From Acidobacteriota bacterium (GTDB lineage Bacteria; Acidobacteriota; Thermoanaerobaculia; Multivoradales; Multivoraceae), in the NCBI GenBank assembly GCA_029263415.1, contig JAJCXN010000055.1, positions 248,001-312,000 on the forward strand: 64,000 nucleotides of DNA, in the 5' to 3' direction. The translations under genes and the position numbers were made by a program. This document shows positions 50,678 to 59,582 of this stretch, in pieces; positions within the stretch are counted from its first letter, which is position 1, and every line of letters begins with the position of its first letter. The notes beneath the pieces were generated by a model that was not told the DNA's origin, ran no database searches, and was given only the letters and a program-made list of their open reading frames with translations.

Positions 50678-50977
50678 TCATCGGTGATCGATCAACTTCA
50701 CCAGCTCCAGATCCTTCTCAGTCACTCCCCCAGCGTCGTGGGTGCTGAGCGTCAGCGTCACCTTGTCGTACCGGATGTCAATGTCTGGGTGGTGATCCAT
50801 CGACTCGGCCAGTTCCGCCACGTAGCTGACAAACCGCACAGAGGCGGGAAAGTTCGGAAAGCTATAGGCGCGAGTGATCGATTTGCCGTCATCAACGGCA
50901 TCCCAGCCGCGAATGCGCTTGACCTTGCTTTGAAGTCGGGCGGCTTTGAGAACGATGTCGGTTTGAGTCAGTGCCAT
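50678..50977 (-). CDS. phhB: Pterin-4a-carbinolamine dehydratase
   Basis: A 99-residue enzyme that dehydrates 4a-hydroxytetrahydrobiopterin, recycling the pterin cofactor of aromatic amino-acid hydroxylases. The conserved core is FPNFPASVRFVSYVAELAES, then MDHHPDIDIRYDKVTLTLST with the His-His-Pro-Asp active-site motif, and the end AGGVTEKDLELVKLID. Length and motif match. It is usually paired with phhA, which is not in this window. It lies between the cyclase region and the Tag gene, on the same strand, and may be transcribed with them. Confidence 0.9.
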   Translation of the reverse strand: MALTQTDIVLKAARLQSKVKRIRGWDAVDDGKSITRAYSFPNFPASVRFVSYVAELAESMDHHPDIDIRYDKVTLTLSTHDAGGVTEKDLELVKLIDHR

Positions 50978-51032
50978 GATTTCCTTTGCTACTGGGGTGA
51001 TACTAGTCGCTGGGTGAGCTCTAGAAGCGGCT

Positions 51033-51650
51033 CTAGGCTTGTGGACGGGCGAACTCGGCGCGGGCCTGCTCAGTGATCATTCGCCAGCCGCAGTGTTCAA
51101 CGTGATCGTTGACGACGCCGCAAGATTGCATGAAGGCGTACATGGTGGTCGGTCCAACGAAACTCCAACCGCGGGTCTTGAGCGCCGTGGACATGGCTGT
51201 CGATTCTTCGGTCTTGGTTAGTGCGGCGACGATCTGCGCAGTGATCTTGCGAGGGCGATTCTTGCTTGACGGTTCAAAGCTCCAAACGAAGGCGCCGAGG
51301 GAACCGAACTCTTGCTCGAGGCGGGCTACCTGTTTGGCGTTGTTGATGGCTGATTCGATCTTGCCGCGATGCCGCACAATTCCCGCGTCTTGGAGCAGGT
51401 GCTCAACGTCGCCTTCAGTCATCTTGGCGACCTTCTTGGGGTCGAACTGATGAAACGCGCGACGGAAGTTCTCACGCTTGCGCAGAATGGTGAGCCAAGA
51501 CAGACCTGCTTGGAAACCTTCTAGGCAGATCTTCTCGAACAAGCGTTGCCGATCTCGGCGCGGCAGCCCCCACTCATTGTCGTGGTAGGCAATGTAGTCA
51601 TCGTGCTCGCCGCACCAAGAGCAGCGCTGGTCGGCTGTCTTGACACTCAT
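51033..51650 (-). CDS. tag: DNA-3-methyladenine glycosylase I
   Basis: A 205-residue glycosylase that excises 3-methyladenine from alkylated DNA. The zinc-binding site is built from RCSWCGEHDDYIAYHDNEWG at the N-terminus and the C-terminal HVEHCGWR. Catalytic-domain motifs are LFEKICLEGFQAGLSWLTIL, FRRAFHQFDPKKVA, NAKQVARLEQEFGSLGAFVW and FVGPTTMYAFMQSCGVVNDH. The start at 51650 overlaps the upstream peptidase stop (ATGA); a longer frame to 51722 lies inside that gene. Translational coupling to an exported peptidase looks accidental in function but implies co-expression. Confidence 0.92.
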   Translation of the reverse strand: MSVKTADQRCSWCGEHDDYIAYHDNEWGLPRRDRQRLFEKICLEGFQAGLSWLTILRKRENFRRAFHQFDPKKVAKMTEGDVEHLLQDAGIVRHRGKIESAINNAKQVARLEQEFGSLGAFVWSFEPSSKNRPRKITAQIVAALTKTEESTAMSTALKTRGWSFVGPTTMYAFMQSCGVVNDHVEHCGWRMITEQARAEFARPQA

Positions 51651-53848
51651 CGGAGATGCTGGGCAATGCGGTCGGCTGCTTGTGCGACTTCGTTGAGGGC
51701 ATCCGCGTACACTGCCTCCCACTCCTCCAAGAGTTCAATGCTGTTTTGCTCCGCTGCCCAACGTAGGCCAGGGTACATCCACGGTGCATAGCCACTGGTT
51801 GGGTCAGGAGAGGCGAACAGTGAGCGATACCAAGCGCCAAAGGGAAGGCCTTCTTCGACCACAAAGAGCCGTTCGACACGGATGAGTTCAGTATTAGCAG
51901 CGGCGAAGCTTCGGCCAGCTGCGGTGGACGATTCAAGGGCTCGTCTCCTAACCTTCGCCAGTCGAGCCGAGGCGTTGAGTAGAGCGCGCAACTGGATTCT
52001 TGCGTGGCGAAACGAGGTTCCCGCGAGCCGCTCAGTCACTGCGAGATGGCGCGAGGAGTCTTCTGCAAAGGACTCGAAGTCAAAAGGTAGGAGGTCGGCA
52101 TTCGCGAGCCGCAGCGCGACCAAACCGTCTAGTTCGGTGAGTGCTGGTCCGAGCTGCCAGGTTGGGTCTGCGAACCGTGCGAACCACGTGAAGGTGTCGT
52201 AGACCGAGTGGTAGACCGGAGCTGAACCAGAAAAGCCGATCATCGCCGACGGAATACCGATGTGGGAGGCGAAACCAACGTGGTCTGAGCCGCCGCCAAG
52301 ATCGCTGAACGGTTCGGCCGAGTTGCCCTCCGCTCCCACCCAGTTGCTGTGGATGGTGCCACCAGCTGGGTGCAACACGGCCTTGGCTGTTTCGCGCAAC
52401 AGGCCCTTGAGCGCGGGCGCGGCCGAAACAGAGAACGTAGAACCGGTGACCGCGCCATCGGCATTGATGTAGGCCACTGCCTTAGCATCGAGCTCTGAGC
52501 GCATCTGCTCGACCCACTCGGCCGAGCCCAGGATGCCGAACTCTTCGGCGTCCCAGTGGGCGATCAGGATCGATCGCAAGGGACGTTGACCCTTGCGAAC
52601 TAGTTCACCCAGGGCCTCAGCGAGCGAAAGCAACATTGCGGTGCCGCCGTTGGGGTCGAGCGCGCCGAATCCCCAGGCGTCGAAGTGCGAACCGAGAATG
52701 ATCCACTCTTCAGGATACCGGCTGCCACGAACGGAGCCGACAACGTTGGCTACTCTGGTTAGCTCGCGATCTTGGTGAACGCGAACCCTGACTTGCAGGT
52801 GATCACCGCCGATGAGGCGGTAGGGCAGGGGCAGGCCCCCCTGCCAGTCGCGCGGCGCAGCGGCACCGGTCATCTGTTCCAGGATGCGCTTTGCAGAAGC
52901 GTGGGGCAGTGGGGTGACTGGGATCTTGGGTAAGCCGACGGTGCTGGGATCCTTGCGCACCACGGTTTCGGAAGGATGGTCTTGAGGCCAGGCCGGTTCG
53001 AACGGAGTTAGCGGGTCGCCGGTCCAATCGAGGGTCAGGATGGAGCCGCGCTGCACCGTGCTGTCGTTGAGGTTCTTGCCTTCGGGATAGACCAGCCCTT
53101 GGGTGTAGCCGCCATCGGCCGGGTCGCTAAAGATCAACAGGCCTGCGGCGCCTGCCTCTTCGGCGTACTTGGCTTTGTAGCCTCGGAAATTGCCTCCGTA
53201 GCGGGCTAGCACGATCTTGCCGGTGAGATCGACTTTGAGTTTCGCCAGTCTTTGGTAGTCCTCGCGTCGACCATAGTTGGCGTAGACCACTTCGCCGGTG
53301 ACGTCGCCACTGGCGGAGTAGGCGTTCCAGCCGGGGCCGTTGGCCGGATGTTCGGTGAAGGCATCGAGGTCGAAGATGTCTTCTTGCTGATTGAGCGGTT
53401 CTCGTTTCGGGCGAACAATCTCGACGCTATTAGTAGCGGTTTCGGCGCGCGGCATGTAGATGTCGTAGGGGTAGGTCTGGACCTCGAGCCCGGCATCCGA
53501 CATGGTGCGCTTGATGTATTCGGCAACGCGCTCGTTGGCTTCAGTGCCCGCAACGTGTGGCTCTTTGGTGAGAGCTAGCAGGTGCTTTTCGAAACTGCCC
53601 TTGGGAATGCTGTCGACATACGTTCGTTCGATTGCGAGTTGTTCCCTCACGCGAGCCTTAGAGAAACCGATGGCGCTCCAATCCACTTCGACCTCAGCAA
53701 GCTCATTGGTCGGCCCCTGAGCGCTTGCTGAGTTGGCTATCGAAGCGATGCACACTAAGCCAGCCGTTACGCTGAGAGCCAGTCGCAAGATGCCGACCCA
53801 GGGTCGAGCAGGACGATGTAGAGCTGGACGATGTGGTGGGCGTTGCAT
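51647..53848 (-). CDS. Secreted M28 peptidase, glutamate carboxypeptidase II-like
   Basis: A 733-residue exported dizinc peptidase. The ATG at 53848 gives a signal peptide with core GILRLALSVTAGLVCIASIA; the longer frame to 53995 lacks signal character. The order is a PA domain (about 160-300, LKVDLTGKIVLARYGGNFRG), then the M28 catalytic domain with ILGSHFDAWGFGALDPNGG, AHWDAEEFGILGSAEWVEQM and GGGSDHVGFASHIGIPSAMI supplying the zinc and catalytic residues, and a transferrin-receptor-like dimerisation domain. This matches glutamate carboxypeptidase II/NAALADase architecture. It likely removes C-terminal acidic residues from peptides in the periplasm. Confidence 0.9.
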   Translation of the reverse strand: MQRPPHRPALHRPARPWVGILRLALSVTAGLVCIASIANSASAQGPTNELAEVEVDWSAIGFSKARVREQLAIERTYVDSIPKGSFEKHLLALTKEPHVAGTEANERVAEYIKRTMSDAGLEVQTYPYDIYMPRAETATNSVEIVRPKREPLNQQEDIFDLDAFTEHPANGPGWNAYSASGDVTGEVVYANYGRREDYQRLAKLKVDLTGKIVLARYGGNFRGYKAKYAEEAGAAGLLIFSDPADGGYTQGLVYPEGKNLNDSTVQRGSILTLDWTGDPLTPFEPAWPQDHPSETVVRKDPSTVGLPKIPVTPLPHASAKRILEQMTGAAAPRDWQGGLPLPYRLIGGDHLQVRVRVHQDRELTRVANVVGSVRGSRYPEEWIILGSHFDAWGFGALDPNGGTAMLLSLAEALGELVRKGQRPLRSILIAHWDAEEFGILGSAEWVEQMRSELDAKAVAYINADGAVTGSTFSVSAAPALKGLLRETAKAVLHPAGGTIHSNWVGAEGNSAEPFSDLGGGSDHVGFASHIGIPSAMIGFSGSAPVYHSVYDTFTWFARFADPTWQLGPALTELDGLVALRLANADLLPFDFESFAEDSSRHLAVTERLAGTSFRHARIQLRALLNASARLAKVRRRALESSTAAGRSFAAANTELIRVERLFVVEEGLPFGAWYRSLFASPDPTSGYAPWMYPGLRWAAEQNSIELLEEWEAVYADALNEVAQAADRIAQHLR

Positions 53849-54086
53849 GCGTTCAGGAACGTTTCGAGGAGGCCAGGAACGTTGAGGGGATAGAGGTTTG
53901 CTGAGAAACCGATATGGAGGGTTAGCACCGGAGTCGCGCTGGAGTAGAACGCTGTAGGGTGGTGGTAAGACCCATGTTATCTTCGCTTGCACCAAAGTTG
54001 TGCCGATGCTTGACCAGTGCCCTCAGCAGTCGGTCGTAGACGGGGCTCCGGCAGGCGCTTCATAACCCTCTAGGGAACTCTCCGCC

Positions 54087-54944
54087 ATGAACAAGATTCG
54101 ACCAGTCCCTCGTCACCATGCAGATGGCTTAGACACCAACACCACCGACGCTTCGAGCGCGGGGCTAACGCGTCGGAAGACGCTGCTTGGCCTTGCTGTT
54201 GGCGGCGCCACAGTGGCTCTGAGTGGATCGCTGCTGGGATGCGCCACGCCGTCCGACGAGTCGGAAGCGAGTTCTTCTGAGGACGGTTCTTCGGTTGACT
54301 TCGACTTAGCGGTGGCCGCCCCCGGAGCAAGTTCGGTTTACCCGTTTGCGCTCCCCGCTTTGGGCTTTGCCCACGATGCGATTGAGGCGGTGGTTGATGC
54401 GCGTACCATGGAAATCCATCACGGCAAGCACCACCAGGGGTACACCAACAAGCTCAATGCGGCGCTGGAAGGCAACGCCGAGGTCCAAGGTAAGAGCTTG
54501 CTCACGTTGCTCAGTGGCTTGCAGGACCTGCCGGATTCAGTCCGCACTGCAGTTCGCAACAACGGCGGTGGTTACCTCAACCACTCCCTCTTCTGGCCAT
54601 TGTTGGCTCCAGGAGGAGGCACTAGTCCCGAAGGCGGTTTGGCCGCCGCCATTGATGAGCAATTCGGTTCTGTTGATGGGTTTCGCGAGACCTTTGCAAC
54701 GCAAGCTAAAGGGTTGTTCGGCTCCGGCTGGGCCTGGCTCAGTGCCGATTCCACCGGCGCTTTGCAGATCACCCGATACGCCAACCAAGATACGCCGCTG
54801 TCCTCGGGGCTCAAGCCGGTGCTCGGGATCGACGTGTGGGAGCACGCCTACTACCTCAAGTACCAGAACCGCCGTGGCGACTACGTGAACAACTTTTTGG
54901 ACACGGTGAACTGGTCGCAAGCTTCGGCCAACTTTGCAGCCTAG
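54087..54944 (+). CDS. Tat-exported lipoprotein superoxide dismutase (Fe/Mn type)
   Basis: A 285-residue superoxide dismutase with a ~90-residue N-terminal extension. The Tat motif TRRKTLLGLAVGGATVALSG is followed by a lipobox LLGC, then an acidic linker (SDESEASSSEDGSSVDFD). The SOD fold has the metal histidine in EIHHGKHHQGYTNKLN, the second in GGYLNHSLFWPLL, the FGSGWAWLS segment, and Asp/His in DVWEHAYYLKYQNRR, so all four ligands are present. Fe versus Mn cannot be decided. Most bacterial Fe/Mn SODs are cytoplasmic; the signal predicts a periplasmic lipid-anchored one that detoxifies external superoxide. Confidence 0.88.
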   Translation: MNKIRPVPRHHADGLDTNTTDASSAGLTRRKTLLGLAVGGATVALSGSLLGCATPSDESEASSSEDGSSVDFDLAVAAPGASSVYPFALPALGFAHDAIEAVVDARTMEIHHGKHHQGYTNKLNAALEGNAEVQGKSLLTLLSGLQDLPDSVRTAVRNNGGGYLNHSLFWPLLAPGGGTSPEGGLAAAIDEQFGSVDGFRETFATQAKGLFGSGWAWLSADSTGALQITRYANQDTPLSSGLKPVLGIDVWEHAYYLKYQNRRGDYVNNFLDTVNWSQASANFAA

Positions 54945-54957
54945 TTTCCGGGTTGAC

Positions 54958-54975
54958 AAGCTGCCGGTAGCTTTT
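54958..54975 (+). terminator. Weak terminator-like hairpin between SOD and ABC genes
   Basis: AAGCT-GCCGGT-AGCTTTT forms a 5-bp stem with a 6-base loop and a short T run, 13 bases after the SOD stop and 18 before the ABC gene start. The stem is weak, so partial read-through into the ABC genes is likely. Confidence 0.3.
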
Positions 54976-54992
54976 GGTGTCGGGATCACGTT

Positions 54993-55679
54993 ATGGCTTT
55001 CCTGACGGCGCGGTCATTGCGCAAGGTGCTGCCTTCGGGCGGTCGCGATTTGGTCATTCTGGACGACGTGAATCTCGATATCGAGCGCGGTGAGTTCGTG
55101 GCGGTCGTGGGCCCATCGGGCAGTGGTAAGTCGACGTTGCTTGGGCTACTGGCGGGTCTCGATAGGCCGACGTCGGGCAGCGTCTCGATCGACGGCGAAG
55201 CAATGGAGGATGCCAGTGAAGATGCCTTGGCACTCCTGCGACGCAACAACGTCGGCTTTGTCTTTCAGTCGTTTCAGCTGCTCGCCAACCTCACCGCGCG
55301 CGAGAACATCTTGCTACCCATGGAACTGCTGGGTCGCGAGGACGCTGGCGCGCGTGCCGATCAGCTACTGGAGGCGGTCGGGCTCTCCGAGCGTGGACAC
55401 CACTATCCGATCCAGCTATCGGGTGGAGAACAGCAACGAGTTGCACTTGCTCGTGCGTTTGCGCCTGAACCGCAAATCTTGTTTGCCGACGAACCGACCG
55501 GCAATCTCGATGGCGCCACCGGTCAATCCGTGTTGCGATTGCTCACCGCTCTGCGCGACGACCTTGGCTCCACCTTGATCTTGGTCACCCACGACGAGAG
55601 CGTGGCGGCGCTTGCGGGTCGTGTGTTGCGCATTGAGGACGGCTTGTTGGTGTCCGATTCAGGACAGCAGTTCGCTTGA
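54993..55679 (+). CDS. ABC transporter ATP-binding protein, LolD/MacB-like
   Basis: A 228-residue ATPase. Walker A is [14 protein letters not shown] (residues ~41-54), the Q-loop region is [22 protein letters not shown], the ABC signature is [14 protein letters not shown] and Walker B is [13 protein letters not shown], followed by an LVTHDE H-loop. The [19 protein letters not shown] segment and small size are typical of FtsX-type exporters (LolD, MacB, YbbA). Its stop overlaps the permease start by 4 bases (TTGA), so the pair is coupled. The closest known relation by arrangement is YbbA-YbbP, thought to act on the envelope. Confidence 0.93.
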   Translation: MAFLTARSLRKVLPSGGRDLVILDDVNLDIERGEFVAVVGPSGSGKSTLLGLLAGLDRPTSGSVSIDGEAMEDASEDALALLRRNNVGFVFQSFQLLANLTARENILLPMELLGREDAGARADQLLEAVGLSERGHHYPIQLSGGEQQRVALARAFAPEPQILFADEPTGNLDGATGQSVLRLLTALRDDLGSTLILVTHDESVAALAGRVLRIEDGLLVSDSGQQFA

Positions 55680-58420
55680 CTCCTGAGCAGCCAACGCGCA
55701 AAGCGACCGCGCTAGCCGGCCTAGGCGCACGAGGCCTGCTCCGACTCTTGCTTCGGGAGTCGCGCGGCAACCTTGGGCGGTTGGTGTTTTTTGTTCTATG
55801 TCTGTCCGTGGGCGTTGCTGCGGTGGTGGCGGTCAAGTCCCTATCAGCCAGCCTTGATCGCACGGTTCGTTCTCAAGCACGGGAGCTGATTGCAGCGGAT
55901 ATTTTGGTTTCGGCGCGCCGCCAACCTGAGATCGATATCGAGCAGGTGCTCGGTGAACTACAGGCCAAATACCTAGGCCTAGAGGTCGCGCCGGTGCGCG
56001 AGATGCTGAGCGTGGTCGCTTCACAGAAGGACCTGCTCAGGGGGTCCCTAGTACCCGGATTGCCGGTCACGGGCTTGATCGCTGGGAGTCAGACCGTCGA
56101 GCTCAAAGCTGTGTCGGCGGGCTATCCGTTCTATGGATCTGTGGACGTTGATCCCCCCAGTGCAGTTGCTAGCTTGTTCAACACCGACGGTTCGAGCCAG
56201 GGCCGCGCGCCAGCGGCGGCGTTGGTGGCTCCCGAACTGCTTGAGCGCCTTGACCTCGAGGTGGGTGAGGCTTTGTTGGTAGGCGGCAGTCCGTTTGAGA
56301 TTGTGGGAGTGATCCGCTCTGAACCAGACCGCTTGGGAGGGTCACTGTCGATTGGTCCGCGCGTGTTGGTCTCGGTGGAGGCCTTGGCGCGCACGCGTGC
56401 TCTTACCGACCTCGCACGAGTTTCGTACTCGGTGCAGGTGATGGTGCCAGAAACGGTCGAAGTTGATGTGGTTGCTGAAGACCTGCGAGCACGCTTCCCG
56501 GCGGCTGCGCGGATCCGAGTAGAGACCTTCCGCGACGCGAGGCCCGAGTTGCGCCAAGCGCTGGATCGGGTGAGCGCCTTTTTGAGTCTGGTGGCGTTGC
56601 TGTCGCTTCTAGTGGGTGGGGTTGGTGTTTCGCAAACCGTTCGTGCTTGGCTAGCAACGCGCTGGGACCAGATCGCGATTCTTAAGAGCCTTGGTACGAG
56701 ACCGCGCGAAGTCTTGGTGTTGTACCTCAGCCAAATAGTGCTCTTAGCCGTGTCAGGGAGTGCCGTCGGTGCCCTCGTCGGCGGTTGGTTTCAGCTTGTG
56801 GTGCCGCGCTTCGTTGGAGATGTTGTGCCGATAAAGGAACTGAGCCCGTGGCAGGCGTGGCCGATCGCTCAGGGCATGCTCTTGGGTATCGTGGTGGCGC
56901 TGGCATTCAGTGTGCCTGCGCTGGTCCAGGTCCTGCAAGTACCGGCGGCGCGGGTGCTCAGGCGCGACAGTCAGCCCCTGGCTCGCAGTCGCTGGTCGTC
57001 GCTTGGTCTAGGGTTGTTGACGGTGGCGGTGGTGTTCTTGGTCGCCAGTGTTCAAGCGGTCGGGCTACCGCTGAGTCCCTTCTTGGTGGGTGGGGCGTTC
57101 ACTGGACTCTTGCTGCTGACGGTGCTGTGTTTGGTCGGTGCTTCGATGCTTTTGATTCGGATCGTGGGACTGGTAGGCAAGAGCGGTGCTCAGAGCGCTT
57201 GGAGGGTGGCGGCTAGGTACGGAGTCGCATCTGTGGCGCGGCCCGGATCGGGAACTCTTTCCGCGATCGTGGCGCTGGGTCTCGGCATCTTGGTGGTCTT
57301 GACCATGGTCTTGGTGCAGGGCGCCCTCACCGATCGGCTGCAAGCAGACCTGCCGACTGATGCGCCGTCGATGTTCTTGATGGGGATCGAGGATGAGCAG
57401 TGGCCGCAACTCGAAGACCTCCTTGGGCGCGCGGGGCGGCCCGTTTTTGATCCGGCCACTGTGACTGGTGTGACCTCGGGTGCAGTAGCGGCCCCGGATC
57501 GCACGGATCGTACGGTCCGGTCGGTCGCGGTGCTTGCGACTCTCGTTGAGTACATCGACGGTGAGACCTTAGCGGAGCGATCAGAACGAGCGAAGGAGTC
57601 AGGGCGGGAGTGGGCGACCAGGCGTCAGCTGCGGGTGACGCCGCTCAAGGAGCTTCCGGCCAACAATGTCTTGACCCAAGGGCGATGGTTCAAAGACGAC
57701 GGGGTATGGGAGGCGAGTTTGGAGCGCGAGTATGCCGAGGCGCTTGGCGTCGGCATCGGTTCAACCCTGGATTTGCGGGTTGGTGAGCAGCGTCAGCAGT
57801 TCGTGATCACCAGCTTGCGTGATGTCCAATGGGAAAACTTCTCGATTAACTTCTGGGTAGTGATCGAACGCGGTGCCTTCGTCGATCCGCCGGTGTTTCG
57901 GCTGGCCACGGTGCGGGCGGCCCGTGAGCAAGAGCAGGCGATTCAAGACGCGACGGTGGCCGAGTTTCCGAACGTGACTGTCATCCGGATTCGAGACGCA
58001 CTGGATAGGGTGGTCGAGATCTTTGCTCGGCTCGGTTTTGGAATTCAGTTCTTGGGCGGCTTTACGGTGATCTCAGGCTTGATCATTCTGGCGGGCGCAG
58101 TGGCAGCGACCGCGGCTCAACGAGGACGGGAAGCGGCTCTCCTCAAGGCGCTTGGAATGCAGCGCGGCCAGGTGCTGGTGGCCTTTGCAACGGAGTACGC
58201 GTTGCTCGGCCTCGTGGCTTCGACGGTGGCGGTACTCGGAGCGGTGTTGGTGTCGTGGGTGGCCGCTCGCTTCTTGATGGAAATCGAGTGGACCTTTAGA
58301 CCGGTACCAGTGTTGATTGCTGTCGGACTAGGTGTTGGGCTTGCGGTCCTTGGCGGCACCGCAGCGAGCTTTGGCGCACTTAGACGTCGGCCGATCGAGG
58401 CGCTCAGATTTGAGGGCTAA
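55676..58420 (+). CDS. FtsX-like ABC permease, YbbP-like
   Basis: A 914-residue permease starting at TTG within the ATPase stop. One N-terminal helix (GRLVFFVLCLSVGVAAVVAV) and a large periplasmic domain (about 60-300) precede an FtsX core (about 300-450, AFLSLVALLSLLVGGVGVSQ, WDQIAILKSLGTRPREVLVL). A central set of helices, a second periplasmic domain (about 560-750) and a second FtsX core (GGFTVISGLIILAGAVAATA, EAALLKALGMQRGQVLVAF) follow. The two-core size and duplication match YbbP-type permeases rather than LolC/E. The substrate is unknown; export of lipids, hydrophobic compounds or lipoproteins is possible. Confidence 0.88.
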   Translation: MTPEQPTRKATALAGLGARGLLRLLLRESRGNLGRLVFFVLCLSVGVAAVVAVKSLSASLDRTVRSQARELIAADILVSARRQPEIDIEQVLGELQAKYLGLEVAPVREMLSVVASQKDLLRGSLVPGLPVTGLIAGSQTVELKAVSAGYPFYGSVDVDPPSAVASLFNTDGSSQGRAPAAALVAPELLERLDLEVGEALLVGGSPFEIVGVIRSEPDRLGGSLSIGPRVLVSVEALARTRALTDLARVSYSVQVMVPETVEVDVVAEDLRARFPAAARIRVETFRDARPELRQALDRVSAFLSLVALLSLLVGGVGVSQTVRAWLATRWDQIAILKSLGTRPREVLVLYLSQIVLLAVSGSAVGALVGGWFQLVVPRFVGDVVPIKELSPWQAWPIAQGMLLGIVVALAFSVPALVQVLQVPAARVLRRDSQPLARSRWSSLGLGLLTVAVVFLVASVQAVGLPLSPFLVGGAFTGLLLLTVLCLVGASMLLIRIVGLVGKSGAQSAWRVAARYGVASVARPGSGTLSAIVALGLGILVVLTMVLVQGALTDRLQADLPTDAPSMFLMGIEDEQWPQLEDLLGRAGRPVFDPATVTGVTSGAVAAPDRTDRTVRSVAVLATLVEYIDGETLAERSERAKESGREWATRRQLRVTPLKELPANNVLTQGRWFKDDGVWEASLEREYAEALGVGIGSTLDLRVGEQRQQFVITSLRDVQWENFSINFWVVIERGAFVDPPVFRLATVRAAREQEQAIQDATVAEFPNVTVIRIRDALDRVVEIFARLGFGIQFLGGFTVISGLIILAGAVAATAAQRGREAALLKALGMQRGQVLVAFATEYALLGLVASTVAVLGAVLVSWVAARFLMEIEWTFRPVPVLIAVGLGVGLAVLGGTAASFGALRRRPIEALRFEG

Positions 58421-58518
58421 GGTCCGAAGGCTGAGGAGCGAAGAGCGGGAGCAACGGGTGGACTATCAAAGGGGCACATGGGCAGCAGAGCACACATGCC
58501 GCTACCTCCAATCGACCA

Positions 58519-59391
58519 CTAGCCGGCCAAACTGATCCCGTCCTGGGTCTCCGGTTTGGCCAAGGCCCGGCTGGCTCTTTCGATGATCTCTAGCAACAGT
58601 CGGCCTGCCGAAAGCATCGCTGCGTTTGTGGTTTGGTCACAGGCTCGGTTTGCTTGCACGCCTATTGAGTTGATCCAGATGCTGGGCAGATCGAGTTCTA
58701 CGAGTGCAGTGGCTAGTGGCGATTCGACGGCTGCGGAGTTCGAAGCGGTCCTTATTTCAGTACCGGTCGCTGTCCCGACCTCGTCTAGGAATGGTCGGAA
58801 TGCGGGCTCGTTGGTGCTAATCCCGGCACCGGCTTGAGGATCGAGCGCGATCACGGCCACGGTTTGCGCAACGATTCGAGGGCGTTGGGCCAGATAACTC
58901 GTCACCAACTGCTCGGGCTCTACGCCAGGTGCCGTTGGCAAGACTGCGAATCTGACCGTCAGTGCTGGAGGCTGGTCAGGATGGTGTCGCTGACTCCAAT
59001 AGCGAGCCACGGCGGTGAGCGCGGCCGTGTTGCCCGCGTCGCTGGGCGGCGCAAGGCTGATCATCAAGAGCGTGTCGCGAGTGCTGCCCCGGACCGAGGC
59101 TGTCACATGGTAGCGCTCGGTGGGCGCTGTGCTGCGTTGGTTCGTCGCAGGCAGTGGGCTAACAGTCAGCGGGTCGACACGAATCTCCTCGAAACCGAAC
59201 TTCAAGAACTCCTGCTGCAGAACTTCGGCGATGGCATCGGGTCGGCCACTGGTTTGGGTTTCGTTGAACCGCTGCCAACGAGCGCAGCTGAGGTCGCCCG
59301 GCTCGAGTTCTAGCGCCGCTGAGAGGCGCGCACGCGGAGGTTCATAGAACGGTTCTTCCGGTTCTGCCACGCAACTCACTAGGACAAACAA
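58519..59391 (-). CDS. Degenerate M28-like lipoprotein, probably no peptidase activity
   Basis: A ~290-residue lipoprotein (lipobox ending VLVSC near the N-terminus). The fold pattern follows M28 peptidases: AIAEVLQQEFLKFGFEEIRV, RYHVTASVRGSTRDTLLMIS, NTAALTAVARYWSQRH, LTVRFAVLPT, and TVAVIALDPQAG. Where M28 enzymes have His-x-Asp, a bridging Asp and Glu-Glu as metal and catalytic residues, this has SLAPPS, AGNTAA and PTAPG. The first listed start (TTG 59391) leaves a signal peptide too short; an open frame of 22 more codons reaches a TAG at 59470-59472. I infer a catalytically dead homologue, perhaps binding peptides. Confidence 0.65.
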   Translation of the reverse strand: MFVLVSCVAEPEEPFYEPPRARLSAALELEPGDLSCARWQRFNETQTSGRPDAIAEVLQQEFLKFGFEEIRVDPLTVSPLPATNQRSTAPTERYHVTASVRGSTRDTLLMISLAPPSDAGNTAALTAVARYWSQRHHPDQPPALTVRFAVLPTAPGVEPEQLVTSYLAQRPRIVAQTVAVIALDPQAGAGISTNEPAFRPFLDEVGTATGTEIRTASNSAAVESPLATALVELDLPSIWINSIGVQANRACDQTTNAAMLSAGRLLLEIIERASRALAKPETQDGISLAG

Positions 59392-59582
59392 CGCGCTGGC
59401 GGCGGTGAAGCCGCCGGCGACGAGGCCCGTTCGGAGGGTTCTGTGGGGATTTCGAATCGATGTGTCTTTCTACAATCAGTGAGATGGAAGCCTTTCGCCA
59501 ATAGCCAACGGTCGATATGGTATCGCTTCAGTCGCGATTGATCGCGGTCGCAACCATTTTCGAACCAAGGACGGAGAGTCTA

